From Emiliania huxleyi CCMP1516 (lineage: Eukaryota > Haptophyta > Isochrysidales > Noelaerhabdaceae), in the NCBI RefSeq assembly GCF_000372725.1, contig NW_005198943.1, forward strand, positions 9,560-73,559: a DNA stretch of 64,000 nt. The letters run 5' to 3'. Numbering within the stretch: position 1 is the first letter of the stretch; every line of letters begins with the position of its first letter. A program made the position numbers and the translations under genes. Under the pieces are notes generated by a model. That model saw only the letters and a list, made by a program, of their open reading frames with translations. It was not told where the DNA came from and made no database searches. This document shows, one piece after another, positions 41,388 through 50,838 of the stretch.

Positions 41388-42330
41388 GTTGTTGGTATTC
41401 GAGACGCAGCGCAGTCGGACAGCGCGCTCCAGTCTTCCGTCCGGGCGCGCCTCGGCGCCATCAGGCGGAGAGAGCGGCGCGATCGGGTAGCGATGCGCAT
41501 GAACAAGAAGAAGAGTACTGGGAAGTGCAAGTGCTTATGGGGGGACCCCTAGGCTTAAAAGGGTGGGCCCTCGCTGGGGCGCCTGCGGCTTAAACGGCTT
41601 AAAACGGGCCTAGGCCCATTTTAAGGCTGCCTGGGCCGCCGATTTTTAAACGGTCTTAAACGCTTAAACGGTGCGGGAGAGCTCCCGAGGTCGATGGTCC
41701 GGGAGAGGCTCGCTCCCGCGTCCCGGTACGCGGTAGACGCCGTAGGCCGGGAAGCTGGCTACACCTACAGTCAGCTAGCACGCGTCCCCTATGCGAGTAT
41801 GGCTCCTGCCAGTGCACCAGACTTACAGGTGTGTCTTCAGAGGCGGGTTTGTGCCCAATAACGGCAGTATTGGACAATTGGAGAAAACGGCGTGGAACCC
41901 TCAATTAACCCAGCGAGACGCATGCCGGCGAGGCCGATTTTCTTAAACGGTCTTAAAAGAGGGACCCCCCGTGCCTGCAATCTCTTAAATGGCAAGTTAA
42001 GCCCCCAAAGTTTCTTAAAAGGTCTTAAAAAACCCCGGCCCTCAGAACCCTAGGGGTCCCCTCTAGGGTCCCCTAAGAGCTAAGTGCAAGTGGGATGCGG
42101 ATCGGGATGGCAGCACGGCCGACAAGGTCGCAAGGCGCGCTGTCTACCCAACGCTCGAGCACGACAACTACGACCCCGGCCCCCTCGCAGAGCGCATCAG
42201 GCGCGACAAGCGCGAGGCGTCCGACCGCTCCTCCGACGACTCCTCCTCCGACCAAGACTCATGCGGCTCCGGCTCTACTCCTCGACGACCATCTCGGCTA
42301 CGGTTCCGACTCCGGCTTCGGCTGGTAGTC
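41388..42330 (+). pseudogene. Gene interrupted by an insertion with 11-bp target duplication
   Basis: The left part reads VGIRDAAQSDSALQSSVRAR, then LGAIRRRERRDRVAMRMNKK, then KSTGKCK. The right part, from 42082, reads KCKWDADRDGSTADKVARRA, then VYPTLEHDNYDPGPLAERIR, then RDKREASDRSSDDSSSDQDS. Both are well-composed and meet at the repeated sequence AAGTGCAAGTG (41523-41533 and 42082-42092), which encodes the shared KCK. The simplest reading is one exon split by a 559-bp insertion. No GT-AG or GC-AG pair removes the insert in frame, so the gene may be broken; an unusual intron is the alternative. The protein family is unknown. The true 5' start lies in an upstream exon. Confidence 0.55.
41534..42092. 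mobile_element. Non-coding insertion rich in CTTAAA motifs, flanked by 11-bp direct repeats
   Basis: The insert has a different texture from its surroundings. About a dozen CTTAAA(A/C) motifs occur, including CTTAAACGGTCTTAAA twice. Inverted GGGGACCCCTAGG-type sequences lie near both ends (41540-41552 and about 42048-42062). The 11-bp direct repeat AAGTGCAAGTG flanks it. These are the hallmarks of a non-autonomous (MITE-like) transposon; no transposase is encoded. Confidence 0.65.
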
Positions 42331-42396
42331 GACCAGCTGCCGAGCCCAAATCACTGTGTGTGCCACATTTCTTGTTGGCTTCTAAAAATTGTGAGA

Positions 42397-42425
42397 GAGA
42401 TTTTTAGCAATACCAAACAAATTGT
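42397..42425 (-). repeat. Dispersed 28-bp repeat shared with 6266-6296
   Basis: GAGAGATTTTTAGCAATACC followed by AAACAA occurs here and, reverse-complemented, at about 6268-6293. A further AAATCTCTCTGAATAATG lies at 42461. It is probably part of a dispersed repeat family. Confidence 0.75.
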
Positions 42426-42602
42426 GAGAGAGAGGAGAAAAAAATTGTTGTAAAATTCTAAAAATCTCTCTGAATAATGACCGATGCGTGTCAGACGACG
42501 GTGACCCTTTGTGCTGTCATCCTCCAAAACAACTTCTAAACAAGTGTTAGTGTCAGTGCGAACCAATGCAAAATTCTGTAAAAAAGAAAAGCCGCTTAAA
42601 CA

Positions 42603-45600
42603 ATGAATAGCAGCGGCTCACCCGCTCCTCCATCCCCATCCTTGTGGGGTGCGACCTGCAGGCCCCCTTTTATGGAGCACAACGCAGCAGCACCGCCCGA
42701 CGGCGGCGAGCCCGCGCCCGCCGCCGCCGCCGGCAGCGTCGAGCCCGCGGCCGTTGACGCCGGTCGGCTCGCGCCCGCCGACGCCGTCAGCAGCCGAGGG
42801 CCCGACCGCGTCCAGGTCTTGTGCGGTACGTTCGGCTGCACGCTCCCAAACAACCACAAGGGCCTCCACCTCATACCCGCCGTTAACAGCGTCCGCCAGC
42901 GCCAGCGGCCTGCCGAGATCTACTCCGTGGAGCCGCAGGCGGGGGCCAAGTCGCAGGTCGGCGCGTCGCCCGCCGGAAGTGGCAACGCATCGCGGGACAA
43001 GTCGCCGGTCAGCAGCCGCAGCGGCATGCCGCCGCCACCCATCCACGAGGCCAACGGGCGCAAGATCATCACATGTGTGGGGTGCGGCGTCGAGCGCTCG
43101 CGCAGCATCCCCGGGAGCAAGCCCGCCGTCTGGCTCTGCGGAGGCGACCGGTGCGCGGGGGAAGGCCCTATCGAGAGCAGCCTGCCGCAGCCTGCCCAGG
43201 ACCCGTCCGGCGGCGGCGGCGCTCCGGCTGGCAGCAGCGGCGATCGGCCGCAGTGGCAGTGCGTCTACTGCGGCCGCATGCTCATCAACGCGGGCGCAAA
43301 GTCGAACCACGAGCGCTGGTGCAAGCAGCAGCAGGAAAGGATGGCGCTGGAGCTGGCGTCCGCTCCCAGCACTCCGCCGCCAGAGCCGGACGCCCCTGAG
43401 GACGCGGAGAGCCGCTGGCAGTGCGTCTACTGCGGCCGCGCGCTGTGCAACGCGGGCGCAAAGTCGAACCACGAGCGCTGGTGCAAGCAGCAGCAGGAGA
43501 AGCAGGCGCTCGAGGAAGAGGCGGCGGAGGCGGCGGCAGCGCGCAGCTCGCCGTTGCCAGAGCCGGACGCCCCTGAAGAAGACGCGGCGAGCCGCTGGCA
43601 GTGCGTCTACTGCGGCCGCATGCTGTGCAACGCGGGCGCAAAGTCGAACCACGAGCGCTGGTGCAAGCAGCAGCAGCACCAGCCGGCGCCCGAAGCGGGG
43701 CAACCTTCAGAGGCGGCGGAGGCGGAGGCTGCAGTCGCTCCGGATGAGAGCGGCCGCGCGCTCTGGCAGTGCGTCTACTGCGGCCGGGTGCTCACCAACG
43801 CGGGCGCAAAGTCGAACCACGAGCGCTGGTGCCGCAAGGTGCATCTGACGGAGGCGGAGGAGGCGGCGCCGGTGGCAGCGCACGCGCCGGCGACGCCGGA
43901 GCCCGTCCTTTGCCAAAAGCGGCCCGACTGCGTGCGGCGGTACCGCCACCCGGGCCTTTGCAAGCCCGCCGGCGGAGGGCGCGGCGGCGGCGTGGGCACG
44001 CTCAGCAAAGGACGAGACCGGTGGCAGCAGGAGGCCGGTCGCTCGGTCGCCGCCACTTCGGACGAAGACATCGACCGCCTGAGCAGCCCCGTCTGTCCGA
44101 TTGCGGAGCAGGAGCCGGTGGCGAGGGAGCCGCGCGTGCTCGCGGAGCGGGTGGCGGCCGGACGGCAGCAGTACCTCGTCCAGGCCGCCGGGCAGGGCCG
44201 TTCGCAGGCGGAGTGGGTGGCGCCCACCCAGGGGACGTTTCCGAGAAGCTTCCATTGCCATCGCCAGGGCGGAACACAGGGGGGAAGCGCCGCCGGGACG
44301 TTTTTTGGGGCCCATATTGCCCGGGATGTCCCTGCGGACATACAACGCCCCTCTTATTTTCCCCTCCCGTGGTCACTTTTCCTCTTCCCCCCCCCCCCAC
44401 CCCCCACCCTTTCAACCCCCCTCCCACCCCCCCACCCCAGGTGCCCGACGCGCGCCTCATCGAGACGTTTTGGGTCCCGGTTCGGGGGAGCCTAGATGCC
44501 GCACAGGCTGCCCATGCCTCGCACGTTTCGTGGGCGGCGTTCGTGGTGGAAAGTTCCCCCCCCCCCCCCCCTCCCGAACAGACGCACGCCCCCTCCCGAA
44601 CAGACGCACGCGATCTCACTCTGCCCGTTTGCTCTCGCCGAGCCGATACGAGGCGCAGTGTCACGAGTCTGGACCACAGCTGTAGCGGGACCACAGCTGT
44701 AGCGGGTCCCTCACGCCCTCCCCCGCCCCCCCTGGTCTTTACGAAGCGCAGGTTGAGGAGCACAACAATTCGGACGACAGCGACGCCGTCGCGGTCGGCT
44801 CCGAGGACTACCCGCTGCCGCCGCTGCAAGGCGCCTCGCCGGCCATTCGGATGTCCCTCGACCTTGCATGGCCCCTCCCGCCTCCCGCATGGCCAGCTTC
44901 GCCCCCTGAATGACACCTCCCGCCGCCCGCTTGAGAGCGCCACCGGTTCAACGGTCTAACCCTTTCGTTCCGCGGAGTAGGGGAGGAGGAGGTGCAGCCC
45001 ATGCAGCTCACCGACTCGCTCGGAAACAAGCTGTGCGGCACGTTTGGTTGCATCCTGCCAAATAACCACAAGGGGCTCCACCAGGTGACGCCGCCGAGAG
45101 CCGTCCCGTTTCCCAAGCCCCCCGCCAGACCGCACCACACCCACACCAGCTGGAGCCTCGCTGGGCATCGCTTACCCCCCCCCCCCCCCCTTCCCCCTCC
45201 TCCCCCTTTCCAGCTGCCCGCACCGGCGGGTGGGCGCGCGCGCCGCGTCAAGAACCATGACTATGACTTTGAGCACGGGCAGAAGCGGCGCCGCCTCACT
45301 CCAGAAGGCGGCGCGGTGGCGGGCGGCGGCGGCGGTCTCGCGCGGCCTCAGCTCTCCAGCGCGAAGAGCTCCCCCCTCGGCCGGATGCCGGGCCGGTCGC
45401 CAGCGGTGGGGTGCGCGACACTTCCCCCCTCCTCCCCACGCCCCCGCCCACCCACCCACCACCACCACACACCCTACCCTCGCGACTGCTGCCGCACGAC
45501 CGCGGCGCTCCCCGTCGCTGGCATCTGACCAGCCCGTGTCCGCTGCTGCAAAGGAGGAGCGCCGGGCGAGGCCGCGCCGAGGTTGAGCCGTGGCAGGCCG

Positions 45601-46453
45601 GGGCCGGAGGGTCGACGGAGGTGGCTGTGCACGACGCGGCCCCGCCGCCGTTCGCGCTGCCCGAGGTGGCGCTCTCTATCCAGGGCGGCGACGAGTCGGA
45701 GACCGGAAGCGACGGCGGCGGCGAGGCGGGAGGGCGGTGGGGCGGCTCGGTGCTGCCGGCGGGGGCTCCTCTCCCGCGGTCGGGTGGCGGGGTCCTAGAT
45801 ATGACGAACACACGGATCCCCAGTCCGACTGGCACTCGAGGCAAGCCGCATCGTAGTCGCAGTCCTCGAAAGCACGGCGCGACACCGCCCAGTCTCATGC
45901 CTCCATGCACCGGCGCCAGGTGCGGGATCGGTAGCCGGGCGGCGGAGGCGGCGTGACTTGCACATCGGCTCCGAGGTGTGTGTGCTCAAGGATGGGCCGC
46001 ACTTCGGCTCGGTCGGCGTCATTGTCGACTCGCGCTGCGGCTACTGGCGCGACCGCCACCCCCGCCAACCCCACCACCACCCCGCGCACCCCTTACCCAC
46101 TGCTCCCGCCTGCCGCCCGCGCCGGCATTGCGCCAGTGCTCCGGCAGCTCACCCCCCCCCCCCCCCGCACGGAGGAATGGCCAAACGTGCGGCGAGGACC
46201 TCGTGTACGCGCGCGGCTCGTCCCTCCAGCGAGTCCCCTAAGAGGGCGACCAGGCTCTGTCGCCCCTGCCGCTCCAGGAGGGTGGGGGCACGGCCCAAGA
46301 GGTGCTCCAGGCGAAAGGTGGAGGGGGTGGCAAGACCTCGCAGGGGGCGTTCGGCTGCGACTACACGGGGACGGCGGCTCGCCACCCGCGGCGCGAAAAA
46401 CAAACCCCATATCTTGGGCGCGCTGGTGAACGCCGCCTCAGCCGGAGCCCCGC
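42603..46453 (+). CDS. Multi-zinc-finger protein with CGTFGC-LPNNHKGLH motifs, interrupted by assembly gap
   Basis: Exon 1 starts at the ATG at 42603. It carries a first motif VLCGTFGCTLPNNHKGLH (C74, C79, H85, H89), a CVGCGVERSRS-type Cys cluster, four near-identical C2HC fingers (WQCVYCGRMLINAGAKSNHE, then RWCKQQQ; Cys pairs at 220, 274, 334 and 390) and a diverged motif LCQKRPDCVRRYRHPGLC. Further exons: 44441 onward (VPDARLIETFWVPVRGSLDA); 44752-44849 (VEEHNNSDDSDAVAVGSEDY), ending at a GC donor; 44978-45084 with a second KLCGTFGCILPNNHKGLH; 45211 onward (VKNHDYDFEHGQKRRRL); about 45590-45800; and 45957-46050 (LHIGSEVCVLKDGPHFGSVG, KOW/Tudor-like). The gap starts at 46454. A chromatin or DNA-binding regulator is likely by inference. 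Two adjacent genes are possible. Confidence 0.7.
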
Positions 46454-47351
46454 NNNNNNNNNNNNNNNNNNNNNNNNNNNNNNNNNNNNNNNNNNNNNNN
46501 NNNNNNNNNNNNNNNNNNNNNNNNNNNNNNNNNNNNNNNNNNNNNNNNNNNNNNNNNNNNNNNNNNNNNNNNNNNNNNNNNNNNNNNNNNNNNNNNNNNN
46601 NNNNNNNNNNNNNNNNNNNNNNNNNNNNNNNNNNNNNNNNNNNNNNNNNNNNNNNNNNNNNNNNNNNNNNNNNNNNNNNNNNNNNNNNNNNNNNNNNNNN
46701 NNNNNNNNNNNNNNNNNNNNNNNNNNNNNNNNNNNNNNNNNNNNNNNNNNNNNNNNNNNNNNNNNNNNNNNNNNNNNNNNNNNNNNNNNNNNNNNNNNNN
46801 NNNNNNNNNNNNNNNNNNNNNNNNNNNNNNNNNNNNNNNNNNNNNNNNNNNNNNNNNNNNNNNNNNNNNNNNNNNNNNNNNNNNNNNNNNNNNNNNNNNN
46901 NNNNNNNNNNNNNNNNNNNNNNNNNNNNNNNNNNNNNNNNNNNNNNNNNNNNNNNNNNNNNNNNNNNNNNNNNNNNNNNNNNNNNNNNNNNNNNNNNNNN
47001 NNNNNNNNNNNNNNNNNNNNNNNNNNNNNNNNNNNNNNNNNNNNNNNNNNNNNNNNNNNNNNNNNNNNNNNNNNNNNNNNNNNNNNNNNNNNNNNNNNNN
47101 NNNNNNNNNNNNNNNNNNNNNNNNNNNNNNNNNNNNNNNNNNNNNNNNNNNNNNNNNNNNNNNNNNNNNNNNNNNNNNNNNNNNNNNNNNNNNNNNNNNN
47201 NNNNNNNNNNNNNNNNNNNNNNNNNNNNNNNNNNNNNNNNNNNNNNNNNNNNNNNNNNNNNNNNNNNNNNNNNNNNNNNNNNNNNNNNNNNNNNNNNNNN
47301 NNNNNNNNNNNNNNNNNNNNNNNNNNNNNNNNNNNNNNNNNNNNNNNNNNN
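46454..47351. other. Assembly gap (898 N)
   Basis: A run of N lies inside what appears to be a gene. Coding-like sequence continues on both sides, so open frames that cross the gap have no meaning. Confidence 1.
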
Positions 47352-47523
47352 CGCCTGTGAGCCTTCTCGGCGCCCTCCCACAGGCGGCGGGCGACGAGAC
47401 GGACCCGAACGCCGATGACGACTCGTTCACGGAGGAGGGCGCGGAGGTTTGGGTGGACGGAGAGGAGGAGTCAGACGAGGACGAGGCACGCCAGAACCCC
47501 TCCCGACACACACACACACACAC

Positions 47524-47578
<55 letters not shown>

Positions 47579-48255
47579 GAGAGGGGGGGGGGAGAGGGGG
47601 GACGCGCGCGCACGCACACCTTGCTCGAGCACTCTCTCCCTCCGCCGCTTGCCCCGCTCGACGCTAACCCCCTCTGCCACCGGCCTGCAGGGGCTCCAGG
47701 AGGAGGACGCCTTTGACACGCCGGACCACCCGATGCAGACCCCGGAGCAGACCCCAGAGCAGAGCGGCGAAGCGCAGCCGCAGCAGAGGCCCGCCGCGCT
47801 CAGCTGCTCCGCCCTCTCGTCCGTCGCCATCTCCGATGCAGAGGAGCTGGCGGGCGAGGCGGCGGCGGGCGAGGCGGCGGCAGGCGTGGCAGGCGTCGCG
47901 GCGGCGGCGGGCGGCGAGGTGGTGGCGGCGTGCGAGGCGCCGTTGCCGGTTGGCGAGGCTGCAGCAGGCGAGGCGGCAGCTGGCGAGGCGGCAGCTGGCG
48001 AGCCGTCGACGGTGGCCTCTGAGCAGGCTTGCGAGGCGGCGGCGCTGTCGGAGGCAGCGGTGGAAAATGGCGCCTGGGGCGCAGCGCCGCCGGGAGAGGG
48101 CACGGAGGAAGGGGGAGAGGGTGAGGGTGAGGAGGGGCTGGAGGGCGAGGAGGGGCCGGAGGGCGACGAGATGGAAGTGGAGGAGCGCAACGGGGGCGAG
48201 GAGGCGCCCGATGGGTCGCTTGCGGGCGATGTGCCCATGGTCGACTCCGGGGGGA
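47352..48255 (+). CDS. Acidic low-complexity exons after the gap
   Basis: The first exon (47352-47500) reads LLGALPQAAGDETDPNADDD, then SFTEEGAEVWVDGEEESDED. A (CA)n tract then lies in an intron, and an exon from about 47690 reads GLQEEDAFDTPDHPMQTPEQ, with GEAAAGEAAAG repeats and an acidic end (EGEEGLEGEEGPEGDEMEVE, then RNGGEEAPDGSLAGDVPMVD). This is probably the C-terminal part of the zinc-finger gene before the gap, since strand and style match, but the gap prevents proof. The composition resembles exon 2 of genes A and B (TPEQ, GAAGE, MEVE motifs). The sequence degrades after 48250. Confidence 0.5.
47510..47575. repeat. (CA)n microsatellite
   Basis: About 32 CA units with one CG interruption lie in a probable intron. 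Long dinucleotide runs produce spurious Thr/His or Cys/Val frames. Confidence 0.97.
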
Positions 48256-48445
48256 GGGAAGGTCCCCAAAAGGGGCCCCCCGCCAGGGTAACAAACGCCC
48301 AAGCCCTTTTCCTCCCGAGTGCCGGGGTAAACACCAAAACCCGCCCCTATTTGTTTCCTTGGAGGGCCCCCCCCACCCAAAGGTTTTTCCCCTTTTAGAT
48401 GGAAAGCCCCTTTTTGGGGGGGGGGGGGGGGGGCAGAAGAGAGGG
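48256..48445. other. Probable low-quality or mis-assembled sequence
   Basis: The text consists of homopolymer-rich runs (CCCCAAAAGGGGCCCC, TTTTCCCCTTTT, 18 G in a row) with much lower complexity than anything nearby. It directly follows a good coding frame near a scaffold gap. It looks like a trailing, unreliable read end. Confidence 0.55.
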
Positions 48446-48478
48446 AGGGGCGGCTCCGGGCGGGGTCTGCCAGAGAGC

Positions 48479-48557
48479 TAATTTGAGCTCCCCATGTCAG
48501 TGTTCCCCACATCGACGGCCAGAGAGCGCTTTAATTTGAGCTCCCCATGTCAGTGTG
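48479..48557. repeat. 25-bp direct repeat, two copies
   Basis: TAATTTGAGCTCCCCATGTC followed by AGTGT occurs at 48479-48503 and 48532-48556. Just before it lies the possible misassembly, so one copy may be an assembly overlap. Confidence 0.8.
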
Positions 48558-48839
48558 GGCTAAGTCTCAGTAGTCCGCTCTGTCGCTCTGAGTACTCTGG
48601 ACTGAGCCGTTTTCGCTTTTCCTGGGGGCGCGGCCCGCCGGCCCCGGTGGCCGGTGCGCCGGCCGCCCGGGCCCCGCCCGCGCCCCGCGCGCCCGCCCTT
48701 GGGAGCGCTGGTGCTTGGAGCCGCACACACACATCACACTTATTTGGAGATACTTTAGTGCAGAGTTCCCGCCATCGACCATCGTGCTCGCACGCCCTGT
48801 GGCAATGCACATGAGTGGCGCGCTCGCCCCTATTAGCCG

Positions 48840-48925
48840 TTCCGCACGCGCGCCGCACCGCTGCTTCAGAGCCTCAGCGTGCGCCACAAAGGCACTTGTC
48901 GCCGAGGCTCGTCATGTCGGCGCAC
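48840..48925 (-). promoter_or_regulatory. Candidate SECIS element (selenocysteine insertion) in 3' UTR
   Basis: Reading the minus strand 44 bases after the stop of the SelW-like gene: the quartet ATGA (48915-48912), then C, then an 11-bp helix GAGCCTCGGCG/CGCTGAGGCTC with one G-U pair, then AC and the apical AA (48897-48896), then a small upper stem GTGCC/GGCGC around a TTTGT loop, then the returning TGA (48868-48866) that completes the tandem G-A quartet. A lower helix GTGCGCCG/CGGCGCGC is available across an internal loop. The additional small helix above the AA bulge is the type 2 SECIS layout. The spacing from ATGA to AA is 14 nt. This matches the eukaryotic SECIS consensus; folding was done by eye. 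Confidence 0.8.
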
Positions 48926-48958
48926 CGCGTCGAGCGAGTGGTCTCGCACTCTTCCCGC

Positions 48959-49347
48959 CTAGTTGACCGCCGCTGCCTCGATGGCCTTGCTGACGAGCGC
49001 CATCGCCGCAGGCCGCGGGTAAGGCTTGGCATCGGCGAAAGCCTTTGGATTTGCGGCCAGCTTCGTGAACGGATCCGGGTCGGTGAGCTTGTCAAGTATC
49101 GCGATGTCGTTCACAACCACCTTGAAGTCGCCTGCAGCGGAGACTTAGGACACGAGTCAGCATTTCGAGTCGGCAACTGCCACGCACAGCGGACAGGCGC
49201 GACGAGCAGCGCACCCCGCTCGCCCTCCTGAACGACGACCGAAATGTCGTGATCCTCCCTCAACAAGTCAGCGTACGTCTCGGCATTGGTCTTGTAATGT
49301 CACGGCCCGCAGTAATAAACCACCACCTTGACGCCTCTGTCGCACAT
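48959..49347 (-). CDS. SelW-like (Rdx family) selenoprotein with in-frame UGA in a CxxU motif
   Basis: Predicted 101-residue thioredoxin-fold redox protein. Exon 1 (49347-49215) reads MCDRGVKVVVYYCGPU, then HYKTNAETYADLLREDHDIS; U16 is encoded by TGA at 49302-49300, with its resolving Cys at 13. Exon 2 (49131-48959) reads DFKVVVNDIAILDKLTDPDP, then FTKLAANPKAFADAKPYPRP, then AAMALVSKAIEAAAVN. The 83-nt intron is GT-AG and the phase closes (1+2). A beta strand ending in CxxU, then Y-K, followed later by F-x-V-x-V-N and I-L-x-K-L, is the Rdx layout (SelW, SelT, SelH). The C-terminus is longer than animal SelW. A SECIS candidate lies just downstream. TGA is used as a normal stop elsewhere in the window, so recoding would be specific. 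An ordinary scan would miss this gene. Confidence 0.8.
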
Positions 49348-50099
49348 GCTGGCGATCGCCTCGCTCTCTGGCGTACAGGAGGTGCCTCGTCTTGCTGATA
49401 AGCTGTGTGCCGCTGTTTTCACGCTGCTCAGCACGCCCCACGGTTAAGCTGCAATGCAAAACTCTTTTTACCACCTTCAGGTACACCCCCAAGACTCCCC
49501 CAAACCGCCCAGGATGAGCTCCTGAGGTGCCATTCCGCCCAAGATATGACCGGTTGAAGTTGGGGTTCCACGGTCAGGATGGAGGTGTTCTCGAGGTTCT
49601 CGAGGTGGATATCCTTTGGCCGCGTTGGGTAGCGAGGATTGGTGTAACCCGAGCCACGGAGGCGTGGAGGTGTCGAACTGGATGGGGGTCAGCCAGGGAG
49701 GCTGTTGTGGCGCACCGGACAGCCCCCCAGCACCGTGCCCCACCCAACTGCATCCATGGGAGTCACAAACGGTGCTGTACTCGCGGCTGCAAGCACTCAC
49801 GACACTCAAACCCACAACCTGCCTCCTACCCTGTACGAGGAGCCATTTCACCCGTGCAACATCTGCACAGGTGTACCGCCGACGCTCCAGCGCCCGGCCC
49901 CTACTAGAGTAGTCTTGTGGGACCCACAAACGACCAATACATCCACTCGGGGCTGCAGCATGTGTCCGGGGGGGGCATCCCCGTGAAGCAGCCAGCAGGT
50001 GCCGGACACGGCGTTGGCCGTCTTGGACCGAGATCAGGGCGCAACTGCCTGTCTCATGGGGTTGAAGGACCGTCATGGGGTCGGCTTTGATGCTGCCAA
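49348..50099. other. Stretch without a supported gene
   Basis: The frame upstream of the SelW-like ATG stays open to 49440 (WGVLSSVKTAAHSLSARRGT), so a 5' extension or exon is possible. Other frames are short and lack domains. Confidence 0.45.
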
Positions 50100-50759
50100 T
50101 CAGTCGGGTCGATAGGTGGCGCCCCAGCGAGATGCGTTGCGGGTGCTCGGCGTCGCCTGCTTGAGTGGCCTAAACGCACTCGCGGGAGCCAGAGAGCAAA
50201 GGTGTGCGCGAATTGAGGCTTCTGAGCAAGCCCAGGCAAGCCACAGGACCGGCCATGTGCGTGGGTAGTCGAGCGGTGGCCGGAGGCAGCCTCCAGGAGT
50301 GCCTCTCAGTTCGACACCTCGGTCTCGACCACGACCAGACTCGGAGCGGCACACAGCTCGCGTCTTGAGCAGCTTCAGCTCGTAGCGCGCGCAGCGCACC
50401 GCATCGTGTTGGGTGCAGCAAACAGTGGGCGCAATGTTATCTATGTAGACAGCGCAATTCGTAGTGAGGAAGAAACCGATGCCATCGCTGTGATGCAGTC
50501 GGCTCCACTCGAGAAGAGTGGCCAGGTTCGCCGCAAGCCCGTCGAGGGCGGCGGCACGGTCGAAACTGCATTCCGTCACCATTGCATCAGTTTCCTGTTT
50601 AGCGCCATGTAGGAGATCCCGAATTTCGGAATACTCCAAGGCTTTGGTGGGCGTGTCATGAAACAACAGCGCAAACACGCGCACACCACCCTCCCACAGC
50701 ACAGCCCGGGCGGGCCTGCGAAGCTCCAGCGGCAAGCACACGTACAGCGCCAAGGACAC
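50100..50759 (-). CDS. Hypothetical frame, weakly supported
   Basis: A 219-residue frame. Its first half is reasonably composed (RVFALLFHDTPTKALEYSEI, then RDLLHGAKQETDAMVTECSF, then AANLATLLEWSRLHHSDGIG), but the second half is Arg/Pro-rich and random-looking. It starts only 80 bases after the stop of the Nudix-like gene on the same strand, so it could equally be that gene's 3' untranslated region. No domain is recognised. Confidence 0.25.
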   Translation of the reverse strand: MSLALYVCLPLELRRPARAVLWEGGVRVFALLFHDTPTKALEYSEIRDLLHGAKQETDAMVTECSFDRAAALDGLAANLATLLEWSRLHHSDGIGFFLTTNCAVYIDNIAPTVCCTQHDAVRCARYELKLLKTRAVCRSESGRGRDRGVELRGTPGGCLRPPLDYPRTWPVLWLAWACSEASIRAHLCSLAPASAFRPLKQATPSTRNASRWGATYRPD

Positions 50760-50838
50760 GACGGAGAGAGAGGCGAGTCAGATGCGCGGAGAGAGCGCGA
50801 GCGAACACGTGCAAGACCAGCGCAGAGAGCACCGCCGG

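Noticed and set aside
45958..47619. Open frames crossing the N gap
   Set aside because: They are formed by unknown bases and carry no information.
49477..50076. 199-residue minus-strand frame (MTVLQPHETGSCALIS)
   Set aside because: Pro/Gly/His-rich random composition and no homology signal; the plus strand is equally open.
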